A stretch of DNA of 64,000 bases, from the NCBI RefSeq assembly GCF_964340395.1, contig NC_135558.1:23641064-23705063 (forward strand), written 5' to 3'. The notes below the pieces were generated by a model, which was not told the DNA's origin, made no database searches, and saw only the letters and a program-made list of their open reading frames with translations. Source of the DNA: Glandiceps talaboti. Taxonomy: Eukaryota > Hemichordata > Enteropneusta > Spengelidae. Positions 23,801-36,259 of the stretch are shown piece by piece (the first letter of the stretch is position 1; every line of letters starts with the position of its first letter). The position numbers and the translations under genes were made by a program.

Positions 23801-25395
23801 TGCATATGACTTACTTGACATGTCACATTTCTGCCAGGTTTGAAAGAAAGCGTATTTAAAAAACATAGGGAAAGTCATTATTCTAGCACATAAATCTGTG
23901 CTACCCTTGCTGGGTAAAGGGTAAATGACACGTCAGCAGCAATCCATCACAAATTGATATGCAGTTGCAATAGGTTTACTCCCTTTAGACAATTACTCAT
24001 TAAATGAACTCTACCCCTCCAGTCTGAAACTGAAATCATGTGGAATGCGATAACGTCATCACTTTTATATGAATGCAGTTCAGGGAAGCACATATTTATG
24101 TGATAGAATAATGACTTTCCCTATATGTGGGTGGAGATGATTGCAGTAATTGTCACGTGCCATATAGGAACTAATCTAGTCTGAGAAATGACATATGGAT
24201 GCACAGATGGATGGAGCCCATTGTAATATTCTCTTTCAGGAAGACTAAATAGATTTAATAATTTCTTGGCATTAATAAAACAATAACATTCTGAATGCCT
24301 ATAGTACTCCTTTCAGTTGTGCTAAAACTGATGGCTAAAGTTGACATGGCAGTACATGATATGTAGAAGTCATCAAAATGTAGCTAAAACAACTCGAGTT
24401 TGTGAAAATTACTTGATCTGAAACTAAATTAGCAGAGTTGTTTAACTAATTTAGAAATCAACTCACTTTTGCTGTGGAACACAGGGAAATGATGATTTTT
24501 TAAAATTAGTAGGTCATAGTTGTCAACAATTGTGGTCCTCACTTTTAGTTCAACACTGCTAGTGGCCAAACTAGACAATCTTCTGTCTTTCTGGTGACTA
24601 AACTATATGGCTATTACTACATTTACACATTCACACACGTAGGACACACACAATACAATAGAAATGGTATTTAGTCTGGTTTTAATATATTAAAATAATT
24701 ACACTTTACATATCAGAAGAACAATCAACATGTCTTTCTTTCTTTCTTGCATTTTACTTTCAAAATTTATTCATATTTCCTTATTACAACACAACTCAAA
24801 TTTCTTCTTTTTAAAAATAAAAAAAGCTGATGACTATGCAGAAACAAATACAATTGAATGCAATTTTCCATTACATTACATTACGTTATGTTGACACAAG
24901 TTAACAATGCAGCCGTACTGATTCCAGCAACTTGCCAACATTTAAATTGATGGCAAATCTTTTGCAACTTAAATCTGGTAACATTGCTTGTAACTTAAAT
25001 CTGGAAACATTGCTTGTAACTTATCAATATCATGTGAATAACTGTTTATCGTTTATTACAAAGCACACTGGAATTGACATGTTTGTAGAACAAAAACTGG
25101 AATGACTCTTCATTGAGGATGTATAGTTTTTTCAAAATAAATTTTCACTAGCTTCACATGATAATTCCAATATTTGCATGTTATACACTGTTTGGAATTA
25201 GACAATCTAAAATACTAACATGGGGGCTAAGTATACTACTGTAAATGATACTAAACCTTGTGAGCCCAATGTCAAGCACATGTGTTATTCATTTACTTTT
25301 TCAATGTTTTATAGTGTATCAAAAGTTTTGTAAAATACCAGAAGGATAACAACCCGTGAACGATAAAGAGGCTGTATGTTTTCACATAGACTCCA
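23801..25395. other. No gene recognised
   Basis: AT-rich sequence with a short TAGCAC-family 3' end near 24303-24330 (CTTTCAGTTGTGCTAAAAC). Otherwise I see no gene or ordered repeat. Confidence 0.55.
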
Positions 25396-25400
25396 AAATT

Positions 25401-25765
25401 ACAACAGTAAAGGTTGATCAGTGTTAGAACATTTCAAGTGGTACATACATAGCTTTCTTGATGATACCAAATTACAACAGTAAAGGTTGATCAGTGTTAG
25501 AACATTTCAAGTGGTACATACATAGCTTTCTTGATGATACCACTTTACAACAGTAAAGGTTGATCAGTGTTAGAACATTTCAAGTGGTACATACATAGCT
25601 TTCTTGATGATACCACTTTACAACAGTAAAGGTTGATCAGTGTTAGAACATTTCAAGTGGTACATACATAGCTTTCTTGATGATACCACTTTACAACAGT
25701 AAAGGTTGATCAGTGTTAGAACATTTCAAGTGGTACATACATAGCTTTCTTCCGCAACTGATGAT
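25401..25765. repeat. 73-bp tandem repeat, five copies
   Basis: Units start at 25401, 25474, 25547, 25620 and 25693, each ACAACAGTAAAGGTTGATCA through CATAGCTTTCTTGATGATAC. Copies are nearly identical, so the expansion is recent. Confidence 0.97.
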
Positions 25766-26169
25766 ACCACTTTATGGCAGAAAGAAATGGATTTGAGTTT
25801 GACTACACGAGCAAAGTGAGTGCTTTATTGCTTGTTTGATCAACATTTTCAAATTTTGGGTAAATTAAACCAATTATTGAAGATTTTGTGTGCATACTCT
25901 ACTGTCTATGACACATTAAGCCTGTAACTAAAGATGCTGTGACTGTGTGAGCACACTCAGTTGGAGATATATTGAGAATTGATGACGTTATGCATATGCT
26001 CCAAGTAGATATATTGATGACGTTATGCACATGCTCCAAGTAGATACACTGATCCAATAACTGACCAAGTTGTGAGCATGCGCCGTAGTTAAATGAAGTG
26101 TGTCATGGAACTGTATAGAAACATGTAAACCTATCATGTCTGACATTTTTATATAAGTTATCCAGGGTG

Positions 26170-26455
26170 GAGATAGAAGTTGCCTAACTCTGCTACTGAT
26201 CTGACCTAACTCTACTATTCACTCAGTTATTGGTGCACTGGCAGTTACCTAACTCTGCTAATTACTGTTACCCATGCATAAATTACCTAACTCTGCTAAT
26301 GATGGGATTTATTGCAAGTCACCTAACTCTGCTAATTACTATTACTCATGCATGTTACCTAACTCTACTAATTATGGGATGCATTGCAATAGTCATCGAA
26401 CTCTGCTAATTACTGTTACTCATGCATAAGTTACCTAACTTGCGACTGCTAATGA
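26170..26455. repeat. Irregular CCTAACTCTGCTAAT repeat
   Basis: About nine occurrences of CCTAACTCTGCTAAT or close variants, spaced 30-45 bases apart with alternating spacers (ACTGTTACTCATGCAT or GATGGGATTTATTGCA). Two G-runs follow at about 26464 and 26508. Confidence 0.85.
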
Positions 26456-26969
26456 TGGGGGAAGGGGGGGGGGGGTGCTGCACAATATACCTTAGCTGCT
26501 ATTAATGGGGGGGGGGGGGGGTGAGAAGTGCTGCACAAGTTACCTGTGCTATTGATTTGTGTTACTGGTTCTACTACTACTACTACCACCTCAGAGTAAG
26601 TACTCAAATTGTTACCTATGCAGTGGATCATATACTCCAACTATTCTTTCATTTAGAGCCAATTCTGACCACCATTTCCTAAAAAGGTTTAACCTTAATA
26701 TTTAGGTCAATCAGTATATTTAAGCTTGAATTGCCCTTTACATTACCATACCACTTACCAAACACTGTCACATTGAAAGTACAGTTCAAATATCATTTTA
26801 ACTGTTTCATTGGAGGGTTTTAAGTTGGAGATCAGAACAAAAACTAAACAAGTCTTTGTAGAAGGCACAGCCCCTCAAATACTTTACTTCTATATGACTG
26901 AATAGTGACTTGATTGAGAAGACATTGGTGGCAATAAAAAAATACAAAATGTCTGTTATATGCAGGGAA

Positions 26970-27760
26970 CTGACCATGAACATCAAAGTCACAATCTAAC
27001 GTCTTAAAAGAGAATTTACACCTAAGGATACAGGGATACTCGCTTGAATGAAGTCTCTATGTATTGCTGTTTTTTAGTTATGTGGTAAATCACACTTGTT
27101 CACTACAAATATGGCCACCATTAAGTAAAAAGTTAGATGAGCACCAAATCTAATGCAATTGTACATTTCGTTTGTTTTGCATTACCTTTAGACAACATCA
27201 AGAGCTATAGTCTCTGCAATGTGCAAGAATAGCTTGATTTTGATAATTGACCCTAAAGGTGAAGGTCAAAGATCACTGTTTTACAAGTAAACTTGCATTT
27301 TATTATCTGGGATTAGACACTTGAATGGACTATGTATTGAAGTTATGCAGTGATATATTGATTTGTTACTCCAAATGTAAAAGGTGTATATTTTTTTCTT
27401 CTATATTACACTAGCAACAAATAAATACTACAACGTGTCTCTGATAGGCAAAAAATGGACTGATTTTGATAACTGACCCTGAAGGTCAATGTCAAAGGCC
27501 TTAAAAATAAAAGCTTGAACCTAATAATATATGGGTGGACACTTGAATGGAGTCTCCATGTATTACAGTTATATATGGCAAACATTGTTTGAAAGACATC
27601 AGATATGGCATGTCTGAGAAATGATGTATTACAGACAGTTGGACAGAGCCTATTGTAACAGTCACCAAAGGCCAACCTTGGATAAGGAAAGACATCAGAT
27701 ATGGCATGTCTGAGAAATGATGTATTACAGATGGTTGGACAGAGCCAACATCCCATATGC
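26970..27760 (+). repeat. AGGTCAAAG-type dispersed repeats, three degenerate copies
   Basis: Three copies begin near 26970, 27235 and 27470 with ACTGACCCT..AAGGTCAAAG, followed by an AAGCTTG/TACACCTAA block and GACACTTGAATGGAGTCT. Inside the last copy a 60-base block (GAAAGACATCAGATATGGCA onward) is duplicated, at 27591 and 27687. Confidence 0.6.
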
Positions 27761-28059
27761 AAATAGTTTGCTCGCTCCACTATGCACAACAGTCTCAGGG
27801 TTGTGATTTGTAGCCAACCAGATGCAGTCCAGTTCATTCAACATCAATTTACCACCAACAGTGGAAACAAAATATGTAATAACAAAACCAGGTTTCCCTT
27901 TTCTTTGAATACCTCAATATGTTGTCAAAGGGACAAAATATAAACCTAGTTATTGTGTATTATTATATAGTGTCAAAGAAACATTAATATTTAAAATATC
28001 CAACTTTTCCAGGTAAAATATTTAAAACTAAACATACAATAAAAGCGCCAATGGCATTG

Positions 28060-28148
28060 TAGCACAATTGTTGACAGTACACTTAATGATTATGTGGTCT
28101 TGTTGCTAGACATATTTGCATACAATTTTTGAAGATTTATTCCCATGC

Positions 28149-28186
<38 letters not shown>

Positions 28187-28223
28187 GTCTGTCTGTCTGT
28201 CTGTCTACCTACCTACCTACCTA

Positions 28224-28260
<37 letters not shown>

Positions 28261-29047
28261 GTGTCTGTCTGTCTGTCTATCTACCTACCTACCTACCTAT
28301 CTATCTATCTGCAATATACATCATCATAAAGTTCAATACCAAAATCACAAAAAGACAGACATACAGACAGGCATTTTACCTTGAACCAATCTGTAGTTCT
28401 GTGTTAAAGTTAGGTAGACAATGTTTCCAAGCAACTTAAAGGAGAAATTTATTCCAGTGCCATACACACATAAAACAATAATTTCTGTACACTCCTATCT
28501 GCCTAAATATTTTTGCAACAAAAAACCATGGCTTTTTAGCCCTAATTTGCATCTCGCTAATGGGATCATCATGTAATTAATATCACTTGATCTGTACATC
28601 CCCAGAAACATCCCTGTGAAACTTCAGCCAAATCAGCCAAGTACATTTGGAATTATAGATTTTGGACCAAAACCATTTCTATCCCTAATTTCACATCACT
28701 GATGGGATAATCATGTAATTAACAATTCCCTAAGATCTACGTACCGACAAGAATATTCCCACCAAAATTTCAGAGCAATCTGCCCAGTAGTTTTTGACAT
28801 TAAATTTTTTGACCAAAAATCACATTTATTTCACCCAAATCACACACTGGTATTAAGATCAATTTGATTTGAACAATTTCCCAACTAGACACTCAAGGTA
28901 ATATACCCACCAAAAATCATTGCAATCGGTCCATTGGTTTTTGACTTTATAAGTTGTTTACACACACACACACACACACACACATCCATACAGACAAGAC
29001 ACTTTACCATGCCTATAGCACTACTGAACCTAAGTTCAGTTGTGCTA
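28060..29047 (+). mobile_element. TAGCAC-family element, copy 2
   Basis: Starts GCGCCAATGGCATTGTAGCACAA and ends AGTTCAGTTGTGCTAA. Between these are a composite (TATC)n(TCTG)n(TACC)n microsatellite (28146-28312), blocks with CTAATTTGCATCTCGCTAAT and GATGGGATAATCATG, and a CA tract at 28961-28983. The last 40 bases (TAGCACTACTGAACC..GTTCAGTTGTGCTA) fold into a hairpin. No coding. Confidence 0.8.
28146..28312. repeat. Composite (TATC)n(TCTG)n(TACC)n microsatellite
   Basis: Alternating blocks of TATC, TCTG and TACC tetranucleotides inside a TAGCAC-family element. The block order TATC-TCTG-TACC-TCTG-TACC-TATC is roughly symmetrical. Confidence 0.95.
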
Positions 29048-29049
29048 AA

Positions 29050-29479
29050 AATCATTACTTATGCACATGAGTCATTAAAACTAAGTGTAAGCTTTATGAC
29101 TATTCATGTATAGCCAAATTACTGAAAATTATTAATTATGCAAATGACTCAACATGCTCTTAAGGACATGTGTCCTTTCTTATGTTTGAAGTATTTGCCA
29201 ACTTACATTGAATTTGGAGAATACATTCTTAAGTCATAGCCTAATGACTGAAAACCATTAATTATGAAAATGAGTCATTAATACTACAAGCTATATTAAC
29301 AAACATTATATTACCTGGTTATCATAGCTCATTAATATTCATGTGATGTTTACCAAAACCTAATCAGTTCTTGCCATTACTTTACAGAATATGTGCACCA
29401 CATGTCATTTGAATTGAGCCAGCCATTTTTGAGAAAATGGTGATACAGACAGACAAACTGACAGACTGACTGACAGACA

Positions 29480-29536
<57 letters not shown>

Positions 29537-29576
29537 TTTTCATACCCAATATGTAACCTTCCTTACGGAAGGTGAA
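29050..29576 (-). mobile_element. CCTTCC-hairpin element, short copy
   Basis: On the minus strand it opens with CCTTCCGTAAGGAAGG, then a (GT)n tract and CATTTTCTCAAAAATGG. It continues with 140-base-scale units containing TTTGCATAATTAATAATTTT. This is the layout of the long copy at 61.15-62.9 kb. It sits exactly between two TAGCAC-family copies. Confidence 0.65.
29449..29534. repeat. (AC)n microsatellite
   Basis: CAGA/CTGA repeats lead into about 28 AC dinucleotides. Confidence 0.95.
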
Positions 29577-29595
29577 AATAGTACCAATGGTGTTG

Positions 29596-30500
29596 TAGCA
29601 CAACTGAACAGTTTAGTACTAGGTATAGGTGTTTATTTGCTGAATGATTATCCAGTTGCCTATCCAGCCCTGTTGCTATTGGTATGGTCTTGTTGCTAGT
29701 TATATTTGCATACATTTTTTGAATATTTATTAATTTGTCTATTAATCCCTATTATCGTTGTAATATTCATGATCATTTGGCTTTTGCAATGAGTGTGGTC
29801 CTGTTGCTAGGTATATTTGCATAGATTTTTTGAATGTTTATTCATTTGTCTATTCATCCCAGTTATCTTAGCAATATATGTGATATAATTATGTGATAAT
29901 TTGGCTGTTGCTATGAGTGTGGTCTTGTTGCTAGGAATATTTGCATACATGTTGATTGTTTGTTCACTTGTCTAAAAATCCATGTGTGAACGAAACCATA
30001 GTTTGGCTGTTGCTATATGTGTGGTCATGGTTGCTAGAGATATTTGCATACATTTTTTGAATGTTTACTCACTTGCCTACCAGATGATGTTACACACATA
30101 TTTTGGCAAAACAAACTGGCGTTTGGTTGTTGCCAAGGGCAAGAGGAGGGGGGGGGGGGTGGCTTGGACCAATTGTGTCAAAATACTTTGAAGATCTGCA
30201 GAATAACACTTTTAGAAACATCTCACCAAATGACATCACTGCCCAATTAATTTTTGAGATATATATTTTTGACCAAACTTCCACATTTTAAATTTCATAT
30301 TGCTGGTGACATCATTACATGCTTAATATTTCTATACATCTGTGCATCCCCATTAAATTTCAGCCCAATCTACTCAGTAGTTTTGGAAGGAAAGACTGTG
30401 ATGTGACCATTTTGCTTTGAACAATTTCTCAACTAGACACCAAAAATAATGTTCCCATCAAATACCAATGTAATCGGGCTGGTGTTTTTTGAGTTTTAAG

Positions 30501-30557
<57 letters not shown>

Positions 30558-30622
30558 TCCACACGGACAGACACTTTGCCATGCCTATAGCATGACTAAA
30601 CCATATCAGTTCAGTTGTGCTA
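29596..30622 (+). mobile_element. TAGCAC-family element, copy 3
   Basis: Starts TACCAATGGTGTTGTAGCACAAC and ends CAGTTCAGTTGTGCTA. It carries three or four degenerate units with TTGCTAGGTATATTTGCATA, GGCCAATTGTGTCAAAATAC, ATTTGCATA-type blocks and an (AC)n tract (30508-30554) close to the 3' end. The 3' terminal hairpin is partly eroded. An inverted CAGGTAC-type repeat follows at once. Confidence 0.8.
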
Positions 30623-30626
30623 GTAG

Positions 30627-30692
30627 ATACCTGACCTGACCTGACCTGACCTGACCTGGCCCGCACCTGCGTTTTTGTACTGACCAATTCCA
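30627..30692 (-). repeat. CAGGTAC-type dispersed repeat, partial inverted copy
   Basis: Five CCTGA units then CCTGGCCCGCACCTGCG and TTTTTGTACTGACC, the 5' half of the repeat seen at 7.85-9.77 kb. It adjoins the 3' end of a TAGCAC-family element. Confidence 0.65.
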
Positions 30693-30721
30693 TGCCCCTC
30701 ATAGCTACATTTAATTAGCTG

Positions 30722-31058
30722 GACAGAGAGGAGTTATCATGCACATCTTCCTGGTCCCTCCTATAACACTGGAAGTGACAGAGAGGAGTTATCATGCACA
30801 TCTTCCTGGTCCCTCCTACAACACTGGAAGTGACAGAGAGGAGTTATCATGCACATCTTTCTGGTCCCTCCTACAACACTGGAAGTGACAGAGAGGAGTT
30901 ATCATGCACATCTTTCTGGTCCCTCCTACAACACTGGAAGTGACAGAGAGGAGTTATCATGCACATCTTTCTGGTCCCTCCTACAACACTGGAAGTGACA
31001 GAGAGGAGTTATCATGCACATCTTCCTGGTCCCTCCTACAACACTGGACATGACAGAG
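30722..31058. repeat. 55-bp tandem repeat, six copies
   Basis: Unit GACAGAGAGGAGTTATCATG, CACATCTTCCTGGTCCCTCC, TACAACACTGGAAGT. The copies differ by single bases only (CTTCCTGG or CTTTCTGG). The following 31060-31600 contains no recognised gene. Confidence 0.97.
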
Positions 31059-31628
31059 ATAGAGTTTAATCCAAGTATCTATTGTCCGTCAAATTGGAAC
31101 AAAGTTTAAAATGATACTGGGGAGGACAGGTCTTTCACCGATTCATAAATACATGGACTGAAATACATACTCAAATAGAAAACCGTGCAATAACCAGGAC
31201 ACCTAATCACTAATACAGCCAGATAAATTGCTCCCCACAGAGATTTCATCTTATAATTAACAAGATACTTCTTTGTACTAAAACTAATGTTGTCAACTGA
31301 ATCTAGCAGCACGCCTGTTGTGATATGCAATGTTTAAATAAACATCTGATAAACTTACTAATTATTTTGGAGGGGTGGTTGTTTCATGGTGCATGGGTTT
31401 TGAATAAAAGAATTTAAAATGCCCAATTGTAAGTGGATTTTCTTTTTCATTTAATGCTTGAAAATGAGAATTATCACCAAAGCTTAATGAAATATAAGAA
31501 TTGTCACCAAAGCTTACTGAAAATGTTGGCAAAGAAGGCAATAAAGATACATACTGAATACTCAATTGTCTACATCCTCTACATGAAATGGTTTCTCTAT
31601 ACCATAGAAAATGGTGCCAATAGCATTG

Positions 31629-32699
31629 TAGCACAACTGTATTTGGCTGTTGCTATGGACATGGTATTGTTGCTAGGGATGTTTACATAAATTTTGGAAT
31701 CTTCATTAACTTGCCTACCCTTCGCACTTTTAATCTTTGCAATATAAACCATCATTTAGTTGTTGCTATGGGTGTGGTCCTGTTGCTAGGCATTTTTTGA
31801 ATCTTTAGTCACTTACATACCCATCCCTATTGTTATCTTTGTAATATTGTCACTTCAATGTTGCTAAGGGTGTGGTCATGGTGGCTAGGGCCAATTGTGT
31901 TGAAATATTTTCAACAATAACTGTAGAATAATACCTCTAGAAACATCCCTACCAAGTTTTAGCCCCATTCACCATGCAGTTTCAAGATATAAGTTTTTGA
32001 TCAAAATCAAGACTTTTTAGACTTAATTTGCATATCACTAATGGGATTATCAAGTTGTGAATACGGTTTCATCTACACATCCCCAGATGCATCCCCATTA
32101 AATTTCAGCTACATCTGCTCAGTAGTTTTCAAACTATTTATTTTTTGACAAAAAGACACTTATTAGACCTAATTTGCATATCACTGACATTAATTCTTAA
32201 TGTAAAACTCCACTAAGAACGTTCATATTTTAACCCAATCTCCTCAATAAATTTGGAGTTATAGATTCTTGACCATTTTTATACCTAATTTACATATCAC
32301 TGATGGGATCATCATGTCCTGAACAATTGGTACTTTAAACACCCTGAAGAACGTTCCAACCAAATTTCAGCCTAATCTGGCTCAGTACTTTTGGAATTAA
32401 AGATTTTTGACCAAAAAGACACATTTTTGTACCTAATTTGCATATCACTGATGGGATAATCATGTCATGAACAATTCTTAATCTAAACACCTCCAAGAAT
32501 GTTCCAACCAAATTTCAGATCAATCTGCCGAGTAATTTTGGTGTTTATGTTTTTTGACCAAAAATCACATGTATTCACCCAAATCACACATCAGTTGTAA
32601 GATCATTTTTGATTTGAACAATTTCCAAACTAGACACCCAAGGTAATATACCCATCAAAAATCATGGCATTGAGTCCAGTGGTTTTTTAGTTTAAGTTG

Positions 32700-32757
<58 letters not shown>

Positions 32758-32769
32758 TACATACATACA

Positions 32770-32805
<36 letters not shown>

Positions 32806-32862
32806 TACATACATACAGACACTTTGCCATGCCTAAAGCACTACTGAAGTTCAGTTATGCTA
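31629..32862 (+). mobile_element. TAGCAC-family element, copy 4
   Basis: Starts GGTGCCAATAGCATTGTAGCACAACTG and ends AAGTTCAGTTATGCTA. Inside, a unit of about 115 bp with CCTAATTTGCATATCACTGA, TGGGATCATCATG and CCAAATTTCAGCC repeats four times. An AC/ATAC microsatellite (32704-32817) precedes the terminal hairpin. Confidence 0.8.
32704..32817. repeat. (AC)n/(ATAC)n microsatellite
   Basis: Two AC tracts separated and followed by short ATAC tracts, inside the 3' end of a TAGCAC-family element. Confidence 0.95.
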
Positions 32863-32952
32863 AAAAACTACAAAAACATAACTGCACCTGCATCATGACA
32901 AACAACCTCCTTTAGCTGGGATATACATGTCTCATTATGGTATGTACATACA

Positions 32953-33250
32953 ATATAACAACTGAACTTGTATTTGGCATGAAATACAGAAATATATACA
33001 TTGGCTCACTTCTAGTTATTTTTCTTTTATTTCTTCACTTATTTACTTTGATTTAATTCACCATCCTTATTTTTGTTGTGCACTCACTGGCAAAGTATTC
33101 AACATGTTGAAGGTGGCCAGTTATGGAAGAAGAAGATATACCCCCCCCCCCCCCCTTTTCGGAATGTTACAATACTAGTCATGCTTGCACAACTGAACTT
33201 GTATTTGGCATGAAATACATCAAATATATACACTGGCTTACTCCTAGTCC
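32953..33250. repeat. Local 60-bp duplication around a C-run
   Basis: AACTGAACTTGTATTTGGCA with TGAAATACA and ATATATACA occurs at 32957-33016 and again at 33190-33250. A 16-C run lies between them near 33140. Confidence 0.8.
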
Positions 33251-33539
33251 TAATTTTCAATAGGATTAATACAATAGTGACAGAACTCAAAACAAATAAA
33301 ATGAGTTGAGTTGAGTTGAATAAAAGTGACTGGATTAATTTGTGCATTGTTGTCATAAATTATTCATGTGTTTAGCATGATATTGTTTTAATAGTAATTG
33401 GAGTTGAAAGTCAAGGTACTTTTAATGAGAATACAATAACAGATGGCAAACTTTGTTTTTCTCCAGCTATGGTTGAGACTTTCATGTCAAGGTCATTCCA
33501 TGAAAGATGCCAAAGATAAAAATACCGCCAATGGCATTG

Positions 33540-34498
33540 TAGCACAACTGTACAGTTTTCAAAAATGTTTATCCATATGCTAGTCCATGCTAACAATAGG
33601 TGTTCATTTGCTGAATGACTATCCAGTTGCCTATCCAACCATGTTGCTATCTTTGTGATATACACAATCATTTGGCTGTTGCTATGGGTGTGGTCATGTT
33701 GCTAGGCATATTTGCATACATTTTTTAGAATGTTTATTCATTTGTCTGTAAATCCTCTTTATCTTCAAAATATACGTGATTATTTGGCAGTTGCTATGGG
33801 CGTGGTCTTGTTGCTAGGCATATTTGCATACATTTTTTGAATGTTTATTCATTTGTCTTTCTATTCCTGTTATCTTTGCAATATGTGATTATTTGGCTGT
33901 TGCTATGGGCATGGTCTTGTTGCTCGGCAAATTTATATACATTTAATTGAATGTTTATTCAATTGTCTATTAATCCCTGTTGTTATCTTTGTGGTCATGG
34001 TTGCTAGGGATATTTGCATAGTTTTTAAATGTTTACTCACTTGCCTACCAGATGATGTTGGTATTTGACCAAAATATACTGCCATTTGGTTGTTGCCAAG
34101 GGCGTGGTTGTGGTTGCTAGGGCCAATTGTGTCAAAATATGTTGAAGAAAATCTGCAGAATAACACTTCTAGAAACATCTCACCAAGTTTCAGTCTTATT
34201 GACCAAGTACTTTTTGACCAAAAAGACACATTTTTAGCCCTAATTTGCATATTAGTGAGGGAATCATCATGTCATGAACAAATCTTAATTTACTTACCCC
34301 TAAGAATGTTCCCACCAAATTCCATGCCAATCTGCCCAGTACTTTTGGAGTTTTTGACCAAAAATCACATTTTTTGACCCAAAACCCACATCTCTCATGC
34401 AATCATTTTCATTTGAACAATTTCCCAACTAGACACAAGAAGTACCATGACCACCAAATATCATAGCAATCGGTCCAGCAGTTTTTGACTTTAAGTTG

Positions 34499-34553
<55 letters not shown>

Positions 34554-34610
34554 GGAAGACACTTTGCCATGCCTATAGCACTACTGAACCTTATCAGTTC
34601 AGTTGCGCTA
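33540..34610 (+). mobile_element. TAGCAC-family element, copy 5
   Basis: The cleanest copy. It starts TACCGCCAATGGCATTG followed by TAGCACAACTG, and ends with ATAGCACTACTGAACC, a 6-base loop, and GTTCAGTTGCGCTA. The 5' part has three units of about 110 bp (TTTGGCTGTTGCTATGGGCG, GGCATATTTGCATACATTTT). The 3' part has the CCTAATTTGCATA units and an (AC)n tract at 34503-34550. AAAAATA flanks both ends, perhaps a target duplication. Confidence 0.82.
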
Positions 34611-34614
34611 AAAA

Positions 34615-36255
34615 TAAAAGAAAACAGCTTCACTGCTGATCAAGACCGTGGCTTCTGGTTGATAAATTTTGTTAACATGTCAACTCAATGTCCACAATCA
34701 ATACTAAAATTGACATTTGTTTTTGCACAAAGTACAGCGGCCATTTCTCAAATCGCAAGGCTGCCAACACAGCTATTATTTTACAGTGGCCATATGAATA
34801 TGCTGTATGTCAACTTATGTCAGTGTCAATATTAAATGCAGTTAGTCTCTTCCAGCATCCTTGTACCAATACTCTCTTCTTTAAATCTGAACTAAATATA
34901 AAACTACTCATTTTAGCTTAGTTCAATTTTTCAATGTTCTGGTTATAAACAAGTTATGGCTCCAAACCAGGGTTACTGCTTGACAATGTCAAGGTCAAGG
35001 TTAGGAGGGTATGATGTCAGGATTTCTCAGACTGAATATAGAGCCTAGTAGAGGTGAGGATAGGTCAAAATGGACAATGTGGTGATATATGTAAACTTGA
35101 AAATCTGACATTCTGACATTAAAATGTAGTTAAAAGTTAGACAGATCATAATTAAATGTAATAAGTGATATAAATCAATAGCTCAACATCTCATCAATCA
35201 AATTAGGTCAACATATTCGTTGGGTCAACTTCTCCTGTAATGTTGCTTAATAATATGTTGGTGCATTGCAAAAATTGTGCAGTGGATGGGATAAAATATA
35301 TTCTTCATTGAATTCTGTTGTAAATATCCTTAACACTTATCATTTTAAAAACCTACAGTAATATCTACCATTTGAATTGTACATTTCAAGTACTATATAT
35401 ACTGAGCTACAGTCAACATTTATCACATAAATTCAACACTTTGTCTTCACAGCAATAACTAAAATACTTTTAGAATGTGATTTAAAAAATATTATTTCTG
35501 ATAATACTGCATAGGAAGAACCCCTTTGGAACATTTGGCTATTTAACAGTCAGTTTACAAATCAAATTCACTAGCTTAGGAACATTTTACTTAATTTGAT
35601 TTCAAATGAGACACATCGCCATGACAACATATTACCACGACAACATGTCAATGATGCTACATTCTGATGACAGAACAGAATATAGTATATTTGTCATTCT
35701 ACTGGGGAATATTTCATTTTATATTTGAAGATTGTTGTGTATTTGTATTTAACAGAACTATAATTTATTTCACGAAAAGCTGAGTCACATTGAGAGTTAA
35801 ATTGATTAAATTGTTACACGACTAGGTGGATTCTTGTCTTAAACTTTGATTATTTGTAAGGCTTTAATAGATACTTAGTAAGAGTACATTTTACTGCCAT
35901 TAACTACCATGGATACTAGTGACTATAAGTTGTCAACATTTACTATCTTCACCATGAGTGACAAAGTTTTGCACTTTTACTGCCATTGCCATTGTTCAAT
36001 AAAATAACCAGTTCAAACTGGTTAAAAGCAGGCTAAACTTGACATTTTCATTTTGATGCAATTATTTACACTTTGTTACTAATATAACAAATAGAAATTT
36101 ATCATGGATGTTAATGCTGATTTTGGATAGCAAAAAAAAGTAGTTCAAACTGGTTATATTGGCTAAATACATCTAGGGAGTTGATTTAGGTATGGGTCAG
36201 ATTCATCTGGTTCAAGCTGGATGAAACAAGATTTCATGTCCACATATGCAAATAA
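34615..36255. other. ABL 3' untranslated and downstream region
   Basis: Sequence downstream (to the left) of the ABL stop codon, without a recognised gene. It is AT-rich and free of the dispersed elements as far as I can see, which fits a long 3' UTR plus intergenic DNA. Clusters of AGGTCAAGG near 34990-35010 are degenerate dispersed-repeat remains. Confidence 0.45.
35764..35769 (-). terminator. Candidate poly(A) signal for ABL
   Basis: AATAAA on the minus strand about 490 bases past the ABL stop codon. It is the nearest canonical hexamer I found in that direction. No transcript evidence is available. Confidence 0.3.
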
Positions 36256-36259
36256 TCAG

